Shown one piece after another: positions 31,805 to 44,191 of a DNA stretch of 64,000 bases. This DNA comes from Gracilariopsis chorda (Eukaryota; Rhodophyta; Florideophyceae; Gracilariales; Gracilariaceae). Within the stretch, counting starts at the first letter, position 1. Every line of letters begins with the position of its first letter. The stretch is from positions 62,001-126,000 of the forward strand of contig NBIV01000113.1 in assembly GCA_003194525.1 (NCBI GenBank). Reading direction: 5' to 3'. The position numbers and the translations under genes were made by a program. Below the pieces are notes generated by a model. It did not search any database and was not told the origin of the DNA. It was given only the letters and a program-made list of their open reading frames with translations.

Positions 31805-34800
31805 GAAAGTTTACGGCCGTATGGGATACTGGAGCAGGCCCCGATCTGGTACATCCGAAGGTCTTCCCATTGGGCTGGGAAAGGATGATACAGGAAAAGA
31901 AGTCACCAAGGGTAACGGACGCATCACGTCGGCCGATGGACATTCGCGGAATACTTCCGCTTTACGTCCAATTGGGTCACCTGAAGGTTAAGACTTGGTT
32001 TCTTGTATGTCCGAACCTGGGGGCAGAAGGGATCCTAGGGACGAGCTTTATTGATAGATATGTAAAGGCAATCTATCCTGGCCAAAAGAGGGTTGCGTTC
32101 CATCGAGGACCAACATTGGCGATTGTCGGCTCGAGCCCTGGATCCGTGGATGCCCTAGCTAAGGTCAAGTTTCCCACGAGGACCGTGTCCAACAAGTTCA
32201 GAATGGCAAAAGCGATAGTTATACCGCCTATGACCCAGGTAGCCGCTGCAGCGGTATACGAGTCCTCAGGTGTGGTTTTGTTGCAAAAACATCCCAATTT
32301 GGTAACGAAACACCTTTCCCTCATGGCCAATGGAGTAATGACTGTGGTACCCAACCGGCCCTTCGCGGTCATGATGAGCAAATTACGTGACAAGCCTACA
32401 AGGCTACCCAAGGGTGCAGTGGTGGGGGTATCTATGCCTGCTCCAGTGGCCATTATGGAGGTTGATGCGGAGAAGTTGCTTCCTGGGAGTGAACCACCGG
32501 CGAATTGGGAAAAAGACGTCAACCTTGGCGATGAATTTGAACGACATAGGAAACAAGTCATTGATCTCCTCAAGGACTTTGCTAGCATGTGGAGTGGAAA
32601 GCTGGGCGAGATCAATGCCACAAGGCATCGAATTGACCTTAAGGACGGGGCCACGCCCCAATATCTGCACCCATATCGGACTGGCCTAAAAGGACGAGAG
32701 GTGGTAGCCAAGGAGGTGGAGAAAATGAAGTCCGCTGGGGTCATTGAGCGTGCACCATCCACTGAGGCCGAATGGGCCAGCCCTTTTGTCCTAGTGGCCA
32801 AGAAAAACGGGACCGTACGGTTTTGTATTGACTACTGCAAACTAAATGCGGTGACCAAGAGGGATAATTATCCTATCCCCCGGATGGACGACTGCTTAGA
32901 ATCCCTTGGGGACGCGCAAATTTTCACCACATTGGATGCCAATTGTGGGTATTGGCAGGTTCCCATGGACGACAAGGCGAAGCCGCTGACTACCTTCACG
33001 ACCCAAGAGGGAGTATTCTGATTTACATGGATGCCCCTTTGGTCTTATGAATGCGCCAGCTACTTTCCAGCGGGCCATGTACATCATTTTTTCCAGGGTC
33101 AAATGGAAGTTCGCCTTGGTCTATCTAGATGATGTGATTATCTTTTCCAGGTCCATTAGGTAACAATTCGCACATGTGAAGGCAGTCCTTAGGTTACTCC
33201 AGCAGGCTGGTGTCACATTGAAATTGAAGAAGTGTTTCTTCTTCCAGTCCTCCGTGGACTACCTTGGCCATGTGGTCCTGCTGGGTAAACTCCAAGTGGC
33301 CCAAGTTACAACAAAGACCATACGAGAAGCACGACCCCCTAGGACCCATACGGAATTGCGCTCCTTCCTTGGCCTTTGTAATTCTTACCGTAGTTCTGTC
33401 CAAGGGTTCGCGAAAATTGCAGCATTTCTCAATGAGATGCTGAAGAAAGGGACCCCTTCGGAGTTTGACGACCTCACGGACTAGCAGTATGAGGCCTACC
33501 AGAACCTCAAGGACCATTTGGTTAGTCCGCCGGTCTTGGCGCTACCCAGTGCCAATAAACCGTATATCCTAGATACGGACGCATCCGCGACGCAAGTGGG
33601 CTGAGCCCTTCTACAAGAGCAGGAGTCCCCTAAGGATTATCGCCCAGTTGGCCACTGCAGTAGGTCCCTGACCAAGGCCGAAAGGAACTATAGCACCACG
33701 GAAAAGGAATGTTTGGCCATCGTGTGGTCAGTGCTCCATCTTCGGCCTTATTTGGAAGGAACTCGCTTTACCATTCGCACAGATCACCACTCCCTCCGCT
33801 GGTTACTGAACATGACGTAAGCATCCTCCCGTATGGCCCGATGGAGATTGCGCCTGACCAAATTCGATTACGAAGTGACCTATAGGCCAGGGCTGAAACA
33901 TCACACCGCAGATGCGTTGTCACGCATGCTGACTGATGGTACGGACCAAACTCCCCTGGACGATGAGATTCCGACCATCTGGGACGGACCACAGTACACT
34001 GATGACTAGGGAGAAGAACCACGTGTGGATGAGGTGAGAATGGCCGAATGGACGGAAGGACACGGCGCAGCGATCTTATGCGTCGTGGACTGGGAAGACC
34101 CACCGTTGGATATCCATATGGCCCAGTCAGAAAGCGCGGATCTTACGCTAATATCCCTCGAGGAATTTCTTCAGGCCCATAAAACGGACGAATACTGCGC
34201 CCAGATCGGATAGAAAGTAGGAACCCCTGGGTCTCTGTTTGATTATGACCGCCGAGGCATATTATGTCGCAGGTCACCATTGGATGGAGCGATACAGTGG
34301 ATAGTACCTAAGGCCTTACGGGCACGCCTTCTTTACCTCGCGCACTATCCGAGGTTAGCTGGTCATCCTGGAGGGACTAAGATGTATCATACCCTGAAGA
34401 GATACTTTTACTGGCCCCTGATGGCCAATGACATAATAAAGACTGCAAGGACTTGTGGAGCATGCGCAAAGATCCGAGGGACAAGAGCGGTACATCAAGG
34501 GGAACTGAAGTTACTCCCAGCGGCCGGGCCTTTGGAGTTCATTGATATGGATAACCTAGGGCCATTTCCGAAGTCGACCCACGGCAATCGTTTATATTGG
34601 TGATTACCGATCGGTTTACCAAGTTGACCCGAGCAATTCCGCTCAAATCAACAACCGGCACGGACGTCGCCATGGCTTTCCTTGTAAATTATATTTATCC
34701 CTATGGACTGCCGCTCTATCTCCTTACGGACAATGGCTCTCAGTTCATCCCCAAAGTCTTTGAGCATGTGTGCTCGGCCTTAGGTCTAAAACATCTACTC

Positions 34801-35919
34801 ACCACCGCGTTCCATCCTCAGACCAATTGGCAAGCCGAGGGGTTTAACCAAACACTGGCCAAGGGGCTAATTAACCACGTTTCCGAGCCCCAATTGGACT
34901 GGGATGACTATGTACAGCCGTTAGTCTATGCATATAATAATCAATTGCATAAGTCCACTGGTACAACTCCTTTTGAACTCACCATCGTACGTGCCCCTGC
35001 GCCGTACATGGTTGACCTACAGGACTTAGGAGCACCTCAGGACATAACAGAGAAAATGACTCCCACCCAGGCCAAACGGTATTCGCGGAAGCGAATTGAT
35101 TCTATCTTGAAGGCCACACAGACCACGTTGGACAAAGCACAAGCACACTATAAGGCCGATTTAGATCGGTCCGTTTGGTCTACACCGCAAGTGGCCGTGG
35201 GAAATTATGTACACTTGGATAGACCACCGAAGGAAAAGCCCGAAGACGAGGACATTACCAAGAAGCTGTTGCCAAAGTCCACTGGACCTTTCAAGGTACT
35301 TAAGTCCTTTGAGCACACGGTTACTATCGACCGAGATGGGCTCTAGGACACAGTCACAATGGACCAAGTCTCTCTGGTGCCACGCCAACCTTCAACTGAA
35401 CCATTAGACTCGCGCGCTCCCCCTTCGTCCCAACCCCCACTCTCCATCCCTACGCAACCACTTACCAAAGATCCTACGGTCCCTCAGGAATTGCAGGTCT
35501 CCGCGGATCCAGAAGGCCCTTCCTCCGATGGCTACGGTCCCCTGGACGAAATGGTACGTCCTGAAGAAGTACCCGACCCTATGGAAACCCCTGACGCTGT
35601 TCCATTGGAAGCTGACTGGTACGGTCCCTTCGACCAGATGGACCTACCGGAGAACGCCAGAATGAACGACGAACGGGAGTATGTCGTCGACTGCATCGTC
35701 TCTACTGTGCTCACCGAAGAGGGCGAAGTGCGCTACAAAGTCCGTTGGTATAGCTATGAGCTCAAGTACGATACTTGGCTCCCGAGGTCAGACATCCCGG
35801 CTAGTTTTGTGGCCCGTTATTGGTCGAAAACAGGACACACGGGGCGTGAGCTTAAGGAGGGGGGTATCCCTGGCCACAAATTTGCGCCAGTACGGGCCCA
35901 ATCTGCCTCCATTAAATAG
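31805..35919 (+). pseudogene. Element B Pol: protease, RT, RNase H, integrase, chromodomain
   Basis: Protease motif VWDTGAGPDLVHPKVF at ~31819-31866. RT from ~32550, with YLDDVIIFS near 33120-33146. RNase H near 33570-33930 (DTDASATQVG, RTDHHSLRWLL, ADALSRM). Integrase finger LAHYPRLAGHPGGTKMYHTL with CGACAK. Core motifs are FIDMDNLGP, YLLTDNGSQFIP and QAEGFNQTL, the last a variant of the usual QVERFNRT. The chromodomain (~35670-35830) reads EVRYKVRWYSYELKYDTW. Stops at 31802, 33019, 33163, 33482, 33601, 33819, 34006, 34211 and 35344 and a frame change near 34600 inactivate it. Catalytic residues are still present. Confidence 0.93.
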
Positions 35920-36273
35920 GAGCACTGCTTTCAGCCACGGGGCCCACAAAACCGCCTCCCACGCCACCCCACTCGCTGGCCGCGCGCCAGTTCTTCCGAA
36001 GGTTTACCGCGACGATGAACAACTTGGACGCCACATAACTCCAAAGTCCCGGGGTCATCAAGGCCGAAAACCTCAGAAACGAAGCACGGACGGCTGATCT
36101 ACAAGAAGAACGCACCAAAACTGCAGGGACTTGTTTCAAAACCGAACTAGTGGTATTCAAGGGTTGAGATGAGGACCAAGGAGCGCGACAGGGAAGACGC
36201 ACTACCTGAGGCTAGAAGGGCCAAAAAGGGAACCATAGTGTTTACTGAGGACTACTAGACACGAAAAAGACCA

Positions 36274-38406
36274 CTAGGATGACGCAGTCGGTTGAGAATG
36301 GGATCCCATGCGGGCGCGCTTGCGAGCCGGACTCCGGGCGGAACAGGATGAGGCACCACCAGCAGACTCCTTGTCCGAAATGTTAAGACCAAAGCGGTTA
36401 TCAAGGTCGGTCGCGAAACGCTCGGACAAAACCTTAGAGTTCCCCTCCAGGATGGTCGCTAAGGCGTCTTTGGCCTCTTGGTTACGCTGAACCAGCGAGT
36501 GGTAATGCGAAGTCCGGCGAGCCCAACATTGGGCGGAACGAAGAGCCTCTACGATACCAGTGGGTTCAAGGATACCAACGGACGTGAATACCTTCTTCAC
36601 GTCATCGAAGGCCAGTGTAATGACCTCTGGAATGACCGGCACGGGGGGCGAAGGAGGGACCATAGGGGCGGAAACCGTCATGGACGTAGAAGATGGGGAA
36701 GCCAATGGACCGATGGACGCCTATGGGGGCTCTACCACGGCAACCTCATGCGCCGGCACCAAAGACGGCGCTTCTGATGGGGCCGGTACAGGAACTACCG
36801 CCTGCTCCCGTACTGGAGGACGAAGACAATCTTCGTAAAACCCAATGGCCTGAGTGTGGTAATCCGGCACGTACTGACGTGGCTCGTTCACGGGGACAGC
36901 CAGCAATGGTTTGGCCTGGTAGACGTTCCCGTCATCATTGCCTAAAGGATGTCGTGGGATAGGGAAGAAGGTGTCGGTGTCATAATCGTACCAAAGAAAC
37001 CCGGGGGTATGCGCCCAGTCGACCTGGAGGATATAATCCAATAGGGCCTCGGCCTCTTCAATCTCACACTCCGTACCCCGGAAAATGTTCTGCACGCCCA
37101 ACTCACGGATGAGCCGGATCAAGGGCCGCAGCAGAGGCACCAGTCGGCCTTCAGGAGTGGGAAGAACCCGCTCGTTCCAGATACGGCAGCCGGCCTCCCT
37201 GGCGTTAGCTTGGACCCCATAGCGGGCGGTATCCAGAAAGGCCATCAAACAGAACACGGCCCATTCGGCAAAAAGAACCTGCCAGGTCAGCCAGGGGGGA
37301 CGTTTAGTGAAGTTCCCCTGGAGCTGATAGGTAGAGTAGGCCACCACGGACAGAGTAGGGACCATAACGAGATTGTAAAAGTGCCAGATGGCAGCCTTAG
37401 GTCCGGCGCTAAGTGACGGTAGCATGAAATATAGAGAAGACCTGCGGGATGGAGGCATATCGTGAAATTCCACTAGGTGCCAACAGAAGAATTACTTGAG
37501 GTTGGTTCCAATACGACACTCGGGTTCGATCATATCATTCCAATAGGTCTGGTTCGATAACCAGTAAAAGCGGTCGTATGGAGGTATGAAGCAGACTAAC
37601 CCCAGAAGGCTAAGACCAGGGGGAGAAAATGGGGCCTTAGGGTCGCCATGCATCGAATACAAGTCCTCCAGGAGCTGTTTTACTCTCCATTGGTAATCCG
37701 ACTCCTCGCTGCAGCGGACGAAGGGCATATCCGGTGGGACCAGAGCGCGGCAACGCGCGACTGAACGGGCATCAGCAGGAAGGTGGAGCCAATGTTTGTA
37801 CCAGGAGTCCTCTTGGGAGTTCTTCTTCGCACGATCATAGTTGGGGATTGCAGCGAACCGCCGGGCGTCCAAGTATTGGTCAGCATACCGCACGAACTCG
37901 GCGAACGAACTGCGTAGATGGGTACTCCTCACGGACATAGGATTGCGACCCAAAGTGTGGTCGTACTTGTCCCCGGGGTGGACATATGCGCTGCTGGTGA
38001 CCAGAGCCATGTTGGTCGAGTCCACAGTTATTGCCACCCAAAGGATACGTTCGAAGCCGTCATATTCCAAGAGGTAGCCATGGGAGCCCTTATAGGCCCC
38101 CAAGGACATGGCGTAGACGCGATCGACAAGCCGGCACAGCGGACACGGCGCCAGAGGAGACCAACGGTCAAGAATCTGAAAAGCCAAGGGAATGCACCAC
38201 GATCTACCGAAGGGGTGGGTATGGTGGATGCACCAAGGCGGTATGCGAAGAAAAGAGCGACCAGAAGGACGAGGTAATCTGAAGGCAGGTATGGGCGTCC
38301 GCGCCAGGGGTCGGTGAAATACAGGAGCACGAGGAGCGCCCTGCAATTGAGACTCACTACTTAATGGGGCCCCCTCATAGGTGACCAATGGCATGGTAGC
38401 GGCCAC
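36274..38406 (-). pseudogene. Antisense accessory ORF of element B (~711 codons, two in-frame stops)
   Basis: One minus-strand frame from 38406 to 36274 with only two interruptions, TAA at 37492-37494 and TAG at 36721-36723, although the sense genes beside it are full of stops and shifts. It fills the interval between the chromodomain end (35919) and the 3' LTR (38637). Blocks shared with element A's antisense ORF, in the same order: LVTSSAY..., then AEWAVFCLMAFLDTARY, then EEAEALLDYILQVDW, then YVPDYHTQAIGFYEDCLR. The N-terminus is Pro/Arg-rich; the C-terminus has a helical segment and a basic tail (SPARKRARMG), perhaps a nuclear localisation signal. No known domain recognised and no clear membrane anchor. 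Confidence 0.75.
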
Positions 38407-38623
38407 TTGTCACTTGCCGAAAGAGCAACCAAATGGACGCAAACCGGTACCGCCGCCGTACCTGCTGTGGAGGGGGCGACTGGCCATGTCACCCAGGAGG
38501 CGAGAGACCTAACCAGGAGAGAGGACGCGAGAACAACAACCCCACTGGGTGGGAGGAAAGAACGCCAGCGGAAGAAAAGAATAGCTCGCTGACGTGGAAG
38601 TGGCCAACGGGATATCGGATCGT

Positions 38624-38636
38624 AAGGGGGGAGGTC
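38624..38636 (+). other. Polypurine tract of element B
   Basis: AAGGGGGGAGGTC directly before the 3' LTR. Confidence 0.85.
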
Positions 38637-39162
38637 TGTAGGAGAATTACCATTGGGCAGGTGCAGTGTTGAAGTAGGCATGGGGCTGGGCTGGCCGAGG
38701 TCAGACCCTTGCTGGCCGAAGTATTCCACGTGGCCAAGCTGGGTGCCTATGCAGTAGATACGAGAAGACAGCGCGAGTGCCAAGGCACTGTGGCCATTGC
38801 TTTTATTATGTAAATAATTTTATGTAATTTGTTAGGATAGTGTCCGGAGTTCAGAACGCCTCGCCAGCCATATAGGTTGGCTCGAGTGCCGCCGATCTCT
38901 GAAGTGTAAAGACAAGCACCCTCACTTTCTTCTTGCCGCCATATGCAGCCAGTAGGACTCCAAACGCTTCCAAGCCATCGCTACCATTCTCCCGACCTGT
39001 AGGGACTTGGGATAGCGCCCGCCCATTGCGCCTCGCTGCCAGTTGGTGCCCGCGTCACTAGTAGACCCAATAGATTGTCACCCCAGTGGCTGGTTTTCTG
39101 CCAGTACTACCCCCTAGTAGACTACTACTCCATTTGGGCAAAGGACGGAGTACTCTACTACA
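38637..39162 (+). repeat. 3' LTR of element B (526 bp)
   Basis: Starts TGTAGGAGAATT and ends CTACTACA, followed at once by the CATCC duplication. The shared AT-rich block near 38805-38835 (TTTATTATGTAAATAATTTT) may include promoter or polyadenylation signals. Confidence 0.95.
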
Positions 39163-39167
39163 CATCC
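39163..39167. repeat. Target site duplication of element B, right copy (CATCC)
   Basis: Perfect match to 28781-28785. Confidence 0.93.
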
Positions 39168-40359
39168 CACATGGATGTAAACGCACGTAGCATTTCTCGC
39201 AATCTTTTGCAATTGGTCCCAGGGACATGACTTAAATCTATGTTTTCCAACTCTTTGACAGGGTCTTTCTGTTCGGAACCGGGCGGTAGTGCAATACCCT
39301 TTTCAGATTCTACTCGTACTGAGTCCGGGTTCTCGGTCTTCGCAGGTGCGATCTCGGCCCCAGCACAGCCCTCCCCCTCCTTGGGTTCTTTGATATCAAG
39401 AACCTGAGCAACAGGTATTCTTGTCGGAGCGATTGCTGCCGGATGCGGAAGAACTGAACCCTGTACTTAGGTTTTGACTAACCACTGCGTGGTTTTGCCA
39501 AAGGTAGCAACCTAGACCTGAAAAGGTTTGTCGGGCTTAACGGAGACAACACCATTCGCTAAAGCTAGTTGACGATCATCGTAAAGTGATGGCAACTGTT
39601 CAATCACGTGCATACCATGCTCTTTGGTAACAACTGACACCCAGGTTTGGGACTCTGGCGGTATCGCAATAGACGTGCAAATACGAAGCTTCGTGGAAAC
39701 CGGATTCATATTGGTAACCTCCTGTGTGGCAGGTATTGGAACGCGCTTGCGCGTAGCACATTTCGACGGTTTCCGTACAATAGGTACTGGCGATCAATTT
39801 TTCATTTCAACTGATTTCGCACGAGGGCGAATAGCATCGACGAAGTGATCAAAAAAGTCACAACCGAAGATTACCGGTGCAGCGAGCTTCTCGCATACAA
39901 CGAAATCAAGTTGTACCAAACAGGTTCCTTATCTCACGACGAGAGATATATACCCAGACGTCTTCAAAAGGTTATTGTTCGCGTCGGCGATATCCATGGA
40001 GGGTCCGAAGCGGATGTAACCGCAAAGTGTCGGTGGTATCAAATCCATGTGGATTAGATTGGGGGCAGCTCCAGTGTCAATAACAGATAACTGTCGAACC
40101 ATGAACTGGTTGGAGAGGCTAAGGTCGGCACAAACGTTGTAGTTTCTCTTGGAAATCACGAACACTTGATCCTGGATACGGAGAGTACGGGAACGTACCC
40201 ACGGTCAACGTAGAACCACCAATAATTGGTCTGAGTCAACATCTGTTGCCGCCATCATCCATGTAAGGATTTTAACAGCGGGGGAGCGAAGCTGTTCCTT
40301 CTCAGGTGTCTTAAACTTCGGCTCAGAAGACTCTCCTCTCGAAGGGGAAACTTCCAAAG
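39163..40359 (-). pseudogene. Element C Pol: protease and start of RT
   Basis: From right to left: linker after the gag stop in the -1 frame (RSPAVKILTW), then RTLRIQDQVFVISKRNYN and protease motif VIDTGAAPNLIHMD (~40060-40110), IADANNNLLKTSG, then TKLRICTSIAIPPESQTW and SLYDDRQLALANGVV (39512-39709). The segment ends MLRAFTSMWDG at the element B junction. It parallels element A closely. A TGA near 40195 and frame breaks around 39710-39930 and 39200-39500 disable it. Confidence 0.85.
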
Positions 40360-42115
40360 TTAGTTTTTCGAAACGGGTTGCACCGAGTTCGGTGAAGCAT
40401 CTACTTTGATGGATTCCTGACGAACCCCAATCATGGCTACAACCTTCTCCACCTGATTACCAGGGTTAGGTTCACGAACAGCATTGTTTGCTGACACCTG
40501 GTGTAGGTATGCTTGCAGGAACTTCTGTTGTTCATAAGAGTTAATCTTACCACGAGTCTTCTCCTCAGGTGTAAGGGCTTCGTACTGAGCGATTATCTTC
40601 AGCCCATCCTTCGCAGGGAAATCGCGATTCGTTGCCATATGACCGTTAAGGTAGGAAATATAACATATTGGCGGGGCTTAAGCAGCGGATGAACGATTGT
40701 CCACCCGGCGTGGTGCAGTGTCCTTCCAACCCGGACGGGTGTGACGTGTACCGTTGTTCGCATAAGCGATTGGAGCAGCCGGAACTCGAACGTGTCTATA
40801 ACACGCAGGGTCACTATCCACTGTTGGATTCGATGTTGACGAGAGATCCGTAGTTCCCAACGAGTCTGAGTCATTTCCTGCCAAATGGATGTTATCATTA
40901 TCACCGATTGCGGTTCTATCACGCAGTAGCGATAATGATGATGATTCTTCAACCCGAAGAGCTCTCGACGGTCGAGTTTTCGATGGATGTTGAGCACGGT
41001 AGGTATCTCCCTCGGCTTGGGCATATTGAACCAATTCAAGGTAGGTAACCTTCCGTTTCTCTTCGCAATGGCGAGCAACCAGAGCTCTGGTAGAAAGATC
41101 AAGACGATCAACAAACATAGTGCAGCGTTCTTGAGCGGAATACACATTACCACAACGGTGAAATGCCTTATTCAAGCGTTTTGAATAAACCGTTTCGGTT
41201 TCTCCAGGCTTCTGCTTTGTATCGGACAGACCAAATATCGCGTTCTGTATGGCGTCACCAGTTGCGTAGGACCTAAGTAGGTATTGAACCGCTTCCGGCC
41301 AACAGGTTACGCCACCCTCCAAATCACGGGAAGATCCAGGTACGGATGTAAACTGATATTCTGCAATACCGGCTAGAAAGTACCGTAGAGTGACATACAC
41401 TTGTGTTTCACTCATTCCGAAAAGATCAGCCTCCTGAACGAACTTCATGAGATAGTCAAGAACCAAGATTGGGTCTTCACCAGAGAGCCGCTTCTGTAAA
41501 GTGATACTAATTCTTTTGATGTAGTCCTTGGCATTTCCAGTTCCCCGTGATGATCCATCATTTGATGAATCGTTAAGCCCATAAAATCAATACGATAACA
41601 GCTTCCTGTAAAGAGAATTCGTAGGTTTTAAATCTTTGAGTCCCAAATGGCACCGCGCTTTCTCGCGAGAGCGAATAACTCCTTGAGTAAGGTATGTACC
41701 CTTTGAACGTGACGCTCGAGATCGTCCACGATCAAAATCGGAAACCGATGAATCAGACGAAAACCACTCGAACGGCTATCAGAATCAGAACCTGACGAAT
41801 CCGAATGGATGCGAACTTACTTATTGGACTTACGATGACTTCGTTTAACCGAACGGTGAATTAAACCAAACGAGACATTCTCGTCGGGAATACTTGCGTC
41901 CAAGGCTTCATCCATACAGATTGTTTCTTCGAGAATATCCAAACGAGAGTGGATTCGAGTTACTGTCTCATGAACTTCTTCGTTAACTACCTGAAAGCCC
42001 TTCATAAACGATTCGGGTGTACCAATATGTTCCAAAATGGAATTCACGTCCTGTCTCAATCGAAGTAAATCGGAAGAGACATCCCGAACTTGTGCATCGT
42101 CAACCTTACGCCGTA
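40360..42115 (-). pseudogene. Element C Gag, broken
   Basis: The coiled-coil part (SSDLLRLRQDVNSILEHIG, ~42040-42100) matches A's EELRILRSDVNSVLESLG. The capsid part (40678-41466) has MVLDYLMKFVQEADLFGMSE and WPEAVQYLLRSYATGDAI. The zinc knuckle (~40620-40665) has lost two ligands: it reads CYISYLNGHMATNR, with Ser and Arg where Cys is expected. The end (40360-40638) reads ALTPEEK as in A and stops at PVSKN. Frame breaks at ~41467-41816 and ~40640. Confidence 0.85.
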
Positions 42116-42900
42116 ACTCTGTAATGCTCGTGAATCTGTCGCTATATTCTTGCAAGTCCTCCGAAGACTCCTGCGAAATCGTCATGAGGTGACGAACCTG
42201 CTTGTATCGGATCGCGGGGGACATAAAGTGTTGAGGAAATTTCACATGCAGCTCCTGCCAGCTGATTACAGCAAAGTTACTCTCTGCCCATTGGCGATCA
42301 AATCCATTTAGAGTCGCTAGCAGCGCCGAGTACCACCGGCACTGAGGCATCTCTTGCGCCTCCAACAGCGCTTTGACTTTGCCCCGGAACTCAAAAGGAT
42401 CTTTGATGGCTGTGGACTAACTTCCCCTGAAATAAGGCAGTACTGGTATGCAGTAGCTCGCTCTTCGGCTCCGCCCCAGTCCATTAGCACCGGTAAGCAT
42501 GCTATCTGAAGCCGCGATCAGCTTCTAAATTGTCTCAATACGCTTCTAAGCCGCGTCTACAGGCGCCATAATGCCACTTCGCTCTTGTTCTACTTTTTTG
42601 AGGCGTTTGTCAAATTACACCTTCTGATTGCGGTCCAAGTTAGTCGGGTCGACAAGAGAAAGATCGTAAAACTCCACCTCCACCTTCCTGAAAGACGCAG
42701 ATAAGTTCTTCATTTCCAGCTGCTGCCGCTGCAGCAATTGCGTTAAAGATAGCGCCGCGTTTTCTTCCATCCTTCTCACGTAGTGCAGAAGCAAAGTAGT
42801 TCGGTCGATTGAAAAGAAAGGGGTGGTCGAGAACCAGAGCGGCGAAGGAAAGAGAGGAGTTCAATCAGACATCTGCTGGTCTTTCTCGAGTTTACTGGCT
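42116..42900 (-). pseudogene. Fragment D: gag of another Ty3/gypsy element, fused in frame to element C gag
   Basis: 42116-42420 encodes a typical retrotransposon-gag domain unlike that of A: KDPFEFRGKVKALLEAQ, WAESNFAVISWQELHVKF, then QESSEDLQEYSDRF. Further right the frame continues with stops (VDPTNLDRNQKV) to ~42880, where a poly-Ala stretch occurs. The frame runs from D straight into the element C coiled coil at about SITELRRK, so the two are joined without a frame break. No LTR for D was found. Confidence 0.55.
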
Positions 42901-44186
42901 GCACCATCCCTCAGCATTTAAGTACTGCTGACGATGGTGAGGGGTGTCAAACGCAGCGTCGCATCTACTTCCCTAACGGGCGCAGCATCCGTACAGAAGC
43001 TAAGAACCACGTACTACCAGCCATTGTCAGTAAATAGTATCGTCTAGAACACGTACTTCGATCCATTGTCAGTCAAGCATATAATCTCGGACTCCAATCA
43101 CGTCCGCTATGACTGACAATGAGGTGTCCACGGCGTTCAACACGACAGGTCCGTTTGTTCGACTTTGTAGCGAAAGCTTTGATTGTGGCCGGAGGGTTGA
43201 TGGCCATATGTTCTACAGTGGTGATGTATTGGAGTTAGATCGGAGGTCTTCGATAAAGAAGCGAAGTGTACTTGATTTTTCTTGTACGCCTGGGTATTTG
43301 GAATTGACCATTCTGGTTCTTAGTTTTTGTTGTTATTCAAGGTATTCATTGAATGTTTTATCAGATGTGTAAACAATTTGTCGGGCTTCGGCTTCTATGA
43401 AACGGTGCTTTGTTTCGGTTTTTGGTGCGCAATGTGGTTTCTTGTGGCTTAAAAAATGTTGTACGGCATGGCGGGTAATTTTCGGGTGTGAATATCGCAG
43501 ATATTGGATTAGGCAGGATGAGCAAGATTATGGATTTGAAGACAGCTTGATGTTTTGTGTGCAGCGTGGTTTCCGTGGGGTCAGTGGGTATTTCTTGGTT
43601 GCCAAGGAGGTGGTGTGTTGTATCGTGTATTATGGCCTGTTGTACGAGACATGCTTCCCATATTGCCATTTTATCTGGGTTGAGAGTTGGAATATGTGGT
43701 GTTTTGCGATCAATGTCGGATTTATGTGTACTGTTGATAGAAGTGTGTGTGTTGGTTGCTGCTAGGTGAGCTTCGCGCAGGGGGTCAGTTGCGAGTTTGT
43801 GGATTGACGCTCTTAGTTCTCTACGGAGAGCGTAAACTATTTTTGGGGTTGAACAAGGGCTTGGTTGTGAATGTCGGCCCATAACCTGTGAGCGCTGACA
43901 GCGCAGGAAGGCGCGAGGGTGTCGTTTACTGAGAGTTGGTTTGCTTATGACTAGTGCCGTCAGCCGCTGGCGGTACTTTACTGTGTGGTTTGACAATTGA
44001 AATTGTCCGAGATCTCCTCGTTGCACTAGGAAACCGCCAGTTTCGTTGATTAGCACACAACCGTACCAGAGAGGACGATGTAGAATTTGAAAGATTTGTC
44101 GGCACGTGTGACTGGTCGTTGATAGTCAGTTGCACCGTACTCGCAACGCGCAATACGTACGGGTATCTTTGTAGAAATACCGTCGT
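42901..44186. other. No supported gene
   Basis: Long frames exist on both strands at 43361-44056, but their composition is skewed (G/T-rich plus strand) and nothing is recognisable. The motif CCATTGTCAGT occurs twice near 43020-43075, with a partial inverted copy near 43110. Confidence 0.4.
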
Positions 44187-44191
44187 GGTCC
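44187..44191. repeat. Target site duplication of element G, left copy (GGTCC)
   Basis: Identical to 48840-48844 at the far end of the element. Confidence 0.8.

Larger units (their letters stand above)
28786..39162 (+). mobile_element. Element B: complete Ty3/gypsy chromovirus nested in element C
   Basis: Two 526-bp LTRs, primer site, gag, pol with chromodomain, antisense ORF and polypurine tract, flanked by perfect CATCC duplications. It is distinct from A and C in protein sequence and LTR, yet shares with A the genome plan, the primer site and the antisense ORF. About a dozen stops and several frameshifts show it is inactive. Confidence 0.96.
22959..42115 (-). mobile_element. Element C: A-related chromovirus on the minus strand, split by element B and truncated at its 5' end
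   Basis: Read right to left: gag (42115-40360), protease and start of RT (40359-39163), element B insertion (28786-39162), rest of RT, RNase H, integrase, linker, chromodomain (28785-24616), a remnant of an antisense ORF, polypurine tract, 3' LTR (23869-22959). Protein similarity to element A is plain throughout. No 5' LTR is found; gag instead joins a different gag fragment (D) near 42115. Many stops and frameshifts. The sequence just left of the LTR is ATTAC (22954-22958), a possible target duplication without a visible partner. Confidence 0.88.

Noticed and set aside
34597-35346. Open 249-codon frame considered as a separate integrase gene in element B
   Set aside because: It is the downstream half of the same integrase after a frame change; the finger and first catalytic Asp are in the preceding frame.
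43361-44056. 231-codon minus-strand frame and 122-codon plus-strand frame in the same place
   Set aside because: Both reflect skewed base composition (Thr/His/Pro-rich against Cys/Val/Phe-rich) and have no motif or neighbours that support a gene.
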